Assembly (NCBI GenBank): GCA_019244945.1
Contig: JAFASD010000187.1
Span: 1 to 6,762 of the forward strand
Source of the DNA: Acidobacteriaceae bacterium
GTDB taxonomy: Bacteria; Acidobacteriota; Terriglobia; Bryobacterales; Bryobacteraceae
Direction of reading: 5' to 3'
Length of the DNA stretch: 6,762 nucleotides
Shown here: in pieces, positions 6,344-6,762 of the stretch
Position numbering within the stretch: position 1 is the first letter of the stretch
Layout: every line of letters starts with the position of its first letter
The notes under the pieces: generated by a model
The model's database searches: none
The model's input: the letters and a program-made list of their open reading frames with translations, nothing else
What the model was told of the DNA's origin: nothing
Program-made: the position numbers and the translations under genes

Positions 6344-6577
6344 TTACGGTCCGGCGCAATTGCAGCAACAAAGTAGCTCTGCACATCATACGCCAAACGA
6401 CACCTCCTAAGCCACGTTTTCTATCTGCGTTCATCTGTGTTCATCTGCGGCGAAGTCCTTCCGCACACGAAAGAACATCTTTCACCTGAAATGTAGTCTC
6501 TCGAATGACGAATTCCGTATCCCGCCGGAACTGAGAGTTTTACAGTAGTAGGGAGGCGCCGCCAGCAAACCTTCCAC
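6344..6577. other. Divergent intergenic/regulatory region between the kinase operon and ppk
   Basis: About 230 bases separate the two divergently transcribed genes, so the promoters of both must lie here. I see no convincing -35/-10 pair on either strand. What can be seen: a 10-bp-period repeat (6423-6452), a strong minus-strand Shine-Dalgarno AGGAGGTG (6408-6401) with a possible 18-codon leader, and a nested inverted repeat (CTCTC 6498-6502 with GAGAG 6533-6537 around TTCCG 6513-6517 and CGGAA 6526-6530). No RNA gene was recognised. Confidence 0.5.
6423..6452. repeat. Three-unit 10-bp direct repeat (ATCTGYGTTC-like)
   Basis: The consecutive units are ATCTGCGTTC (6423-6432), ATCTGTGTTC (6433-6442) and ATCTGCGGCG (6443-6452). 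The first two differ at one base; the third matches over its first seven bases and then diverges. The period is about one helical turn. From memory, similar 'ATCTGTGTTCATCTGTGG' tracts are frequent between genes in Acidobacteriota and Planctomycetes-like genomes; their function is not known to me. Confidence 0.7.
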
Positions 6578-6762
6578 ATGCCCACCATACGTTCCGCTAG
6601 GAGACGATCAGGCCCCGCGGCCCGAACCGGTCTTCCCGCCCCGCGTTTGGATTCTCCTGATCTCTACTTGAATCCTCACCTGAGCCTTCTTGCATTCCAG
6701 CGCCGCGTCCTCGAGGAGGCTGAAGATCGCACGACTCCTCTCCTCGAACGCGTGAAGTTCGT
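6578..6762 (+). CDS. ppk1: Polyphosphate kinase 1, N-terminal fragment (3'-partial at window edge)
   Basis: Ppk1 reversibly polymerises the terminal phosphate of ATP into inorganic polyphosphate. Only 61 complete codons are inside the window. After a basic leader of about 25 residues (MPTIRSARRRSGPAAR...), the frame reads DLYLNPHLSLLAFQ, then RRVLEEAED, then PLLERVKF. This matches the start of the Ppk1 N-terminal domain, whose usual form is YLNRELSWLAFN-RVLEEA-PLLER(L/V)KF. The order, spacing and end motif fit well, but the usual ELSWL core is HLSLL here. The ATG at 6578 is the first ATG/GTG/TTG after an in-frame TGA at 6506-6508. The only Shine-Dalgarno-like sequence, GGGAGG (6551-6556), is 21 nt away, so the true start could be downstream (for example TTG 6647). 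The catalytic His residues lie beyond the window. Confidence 0.85.
   Translation, partial: MPTIRSARRRSGPAARTGLPAPRLDSPDLYLNPHLSLLAFQRRVLEEAEDRTTPLLERVKF

Noticed and set aside
6279..6434. 51-codon minus-strand frame beginning in the 10-bp repeat and ending inside the kinase start
   Set aside because: Its ATG comes from the repeat unit, it has no ribosome site of its own, the residues look random, and it is mostly out of frame with the kinase N-terminus.
6423..6452. CRISPR array or phage attachment site at the 10-bp repeat
   Set aside because: The units are contiguous with no spacers, and there is no tRNA or integrase nearby.
6498..6537. Nested inverted repeat (CTCTC/GAGAG with TTCCG/CGGAA) as a terminator or riboswitch
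   Set aside because: Two 5-bp stems with asymmetric internal loops and only a short T run after them; too weak to call.

Overview
The window looks like chromosomal DNA from a moderately GC-rich, aerobic, environmental Gram-negative bacterium. An Acidobacteriota-like organism is my best guess. This is inferred from the combination of an A2-type caa3 oxidase, a membrane-anchored Hanks-type kinase with a long Pro/Ala-rich extracytoplasmic tail, a CsgG-like secreted protein and a degenerate 'ATCTGTGTTC' intergenic repeat. No single marker proves it.

Layout. (1) Positions 1-3686, plus strand: a tightly packed cytochrome c oxidase operon, in the order subunit II with a fused cytochrome c domain (5' end outside the window), subunit I, subunit III, subunit IV. 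The I/III and III/IV junctions overlap (8 nt, and ATGA), so translation is probably coupled. The products form one inner-membrane caa3-type terminal oxidase: subunit II takes electrons through its heme c and CuA, subunit I reduces O2 at heme a3/CuB and pumps protons, and III and IV are accessory membrane subunits. (2) Positions 3697-3726: a hairpin with a T tract that ends the oxidase operon and runs into the stop codon of the convergent gene. (3) Positions 3725-6289 (or 6343), minus strand: a two-gene operon. The promoter-proximal gene is a Ser/Thr protein kinase with one membrane span and a coiled-coil tail. Twelve bases after it comes a secreted CsgG-family protein that has no lipobox cysteine. 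(4) Positions about 6344-6577: a divergent intergenic region with a three-unit 10-bp repeat and a strong Shine-Dalgarno sequence next to a possible leader peptide. (5) Position 6578 to the end, plus strand: the first 61 codons of a gene recognisable as polyphosphate kinase 1, cut by the window edge.

The oxidase operon is ordinary core metabolism. The least explained part is the kinase/CsgG-like pair and its leader region. It could be an envelope-sensing or envelope-assembly unit with a cytoplasmic kinase output, but that role is inferred only from domain architecture and adjacency.
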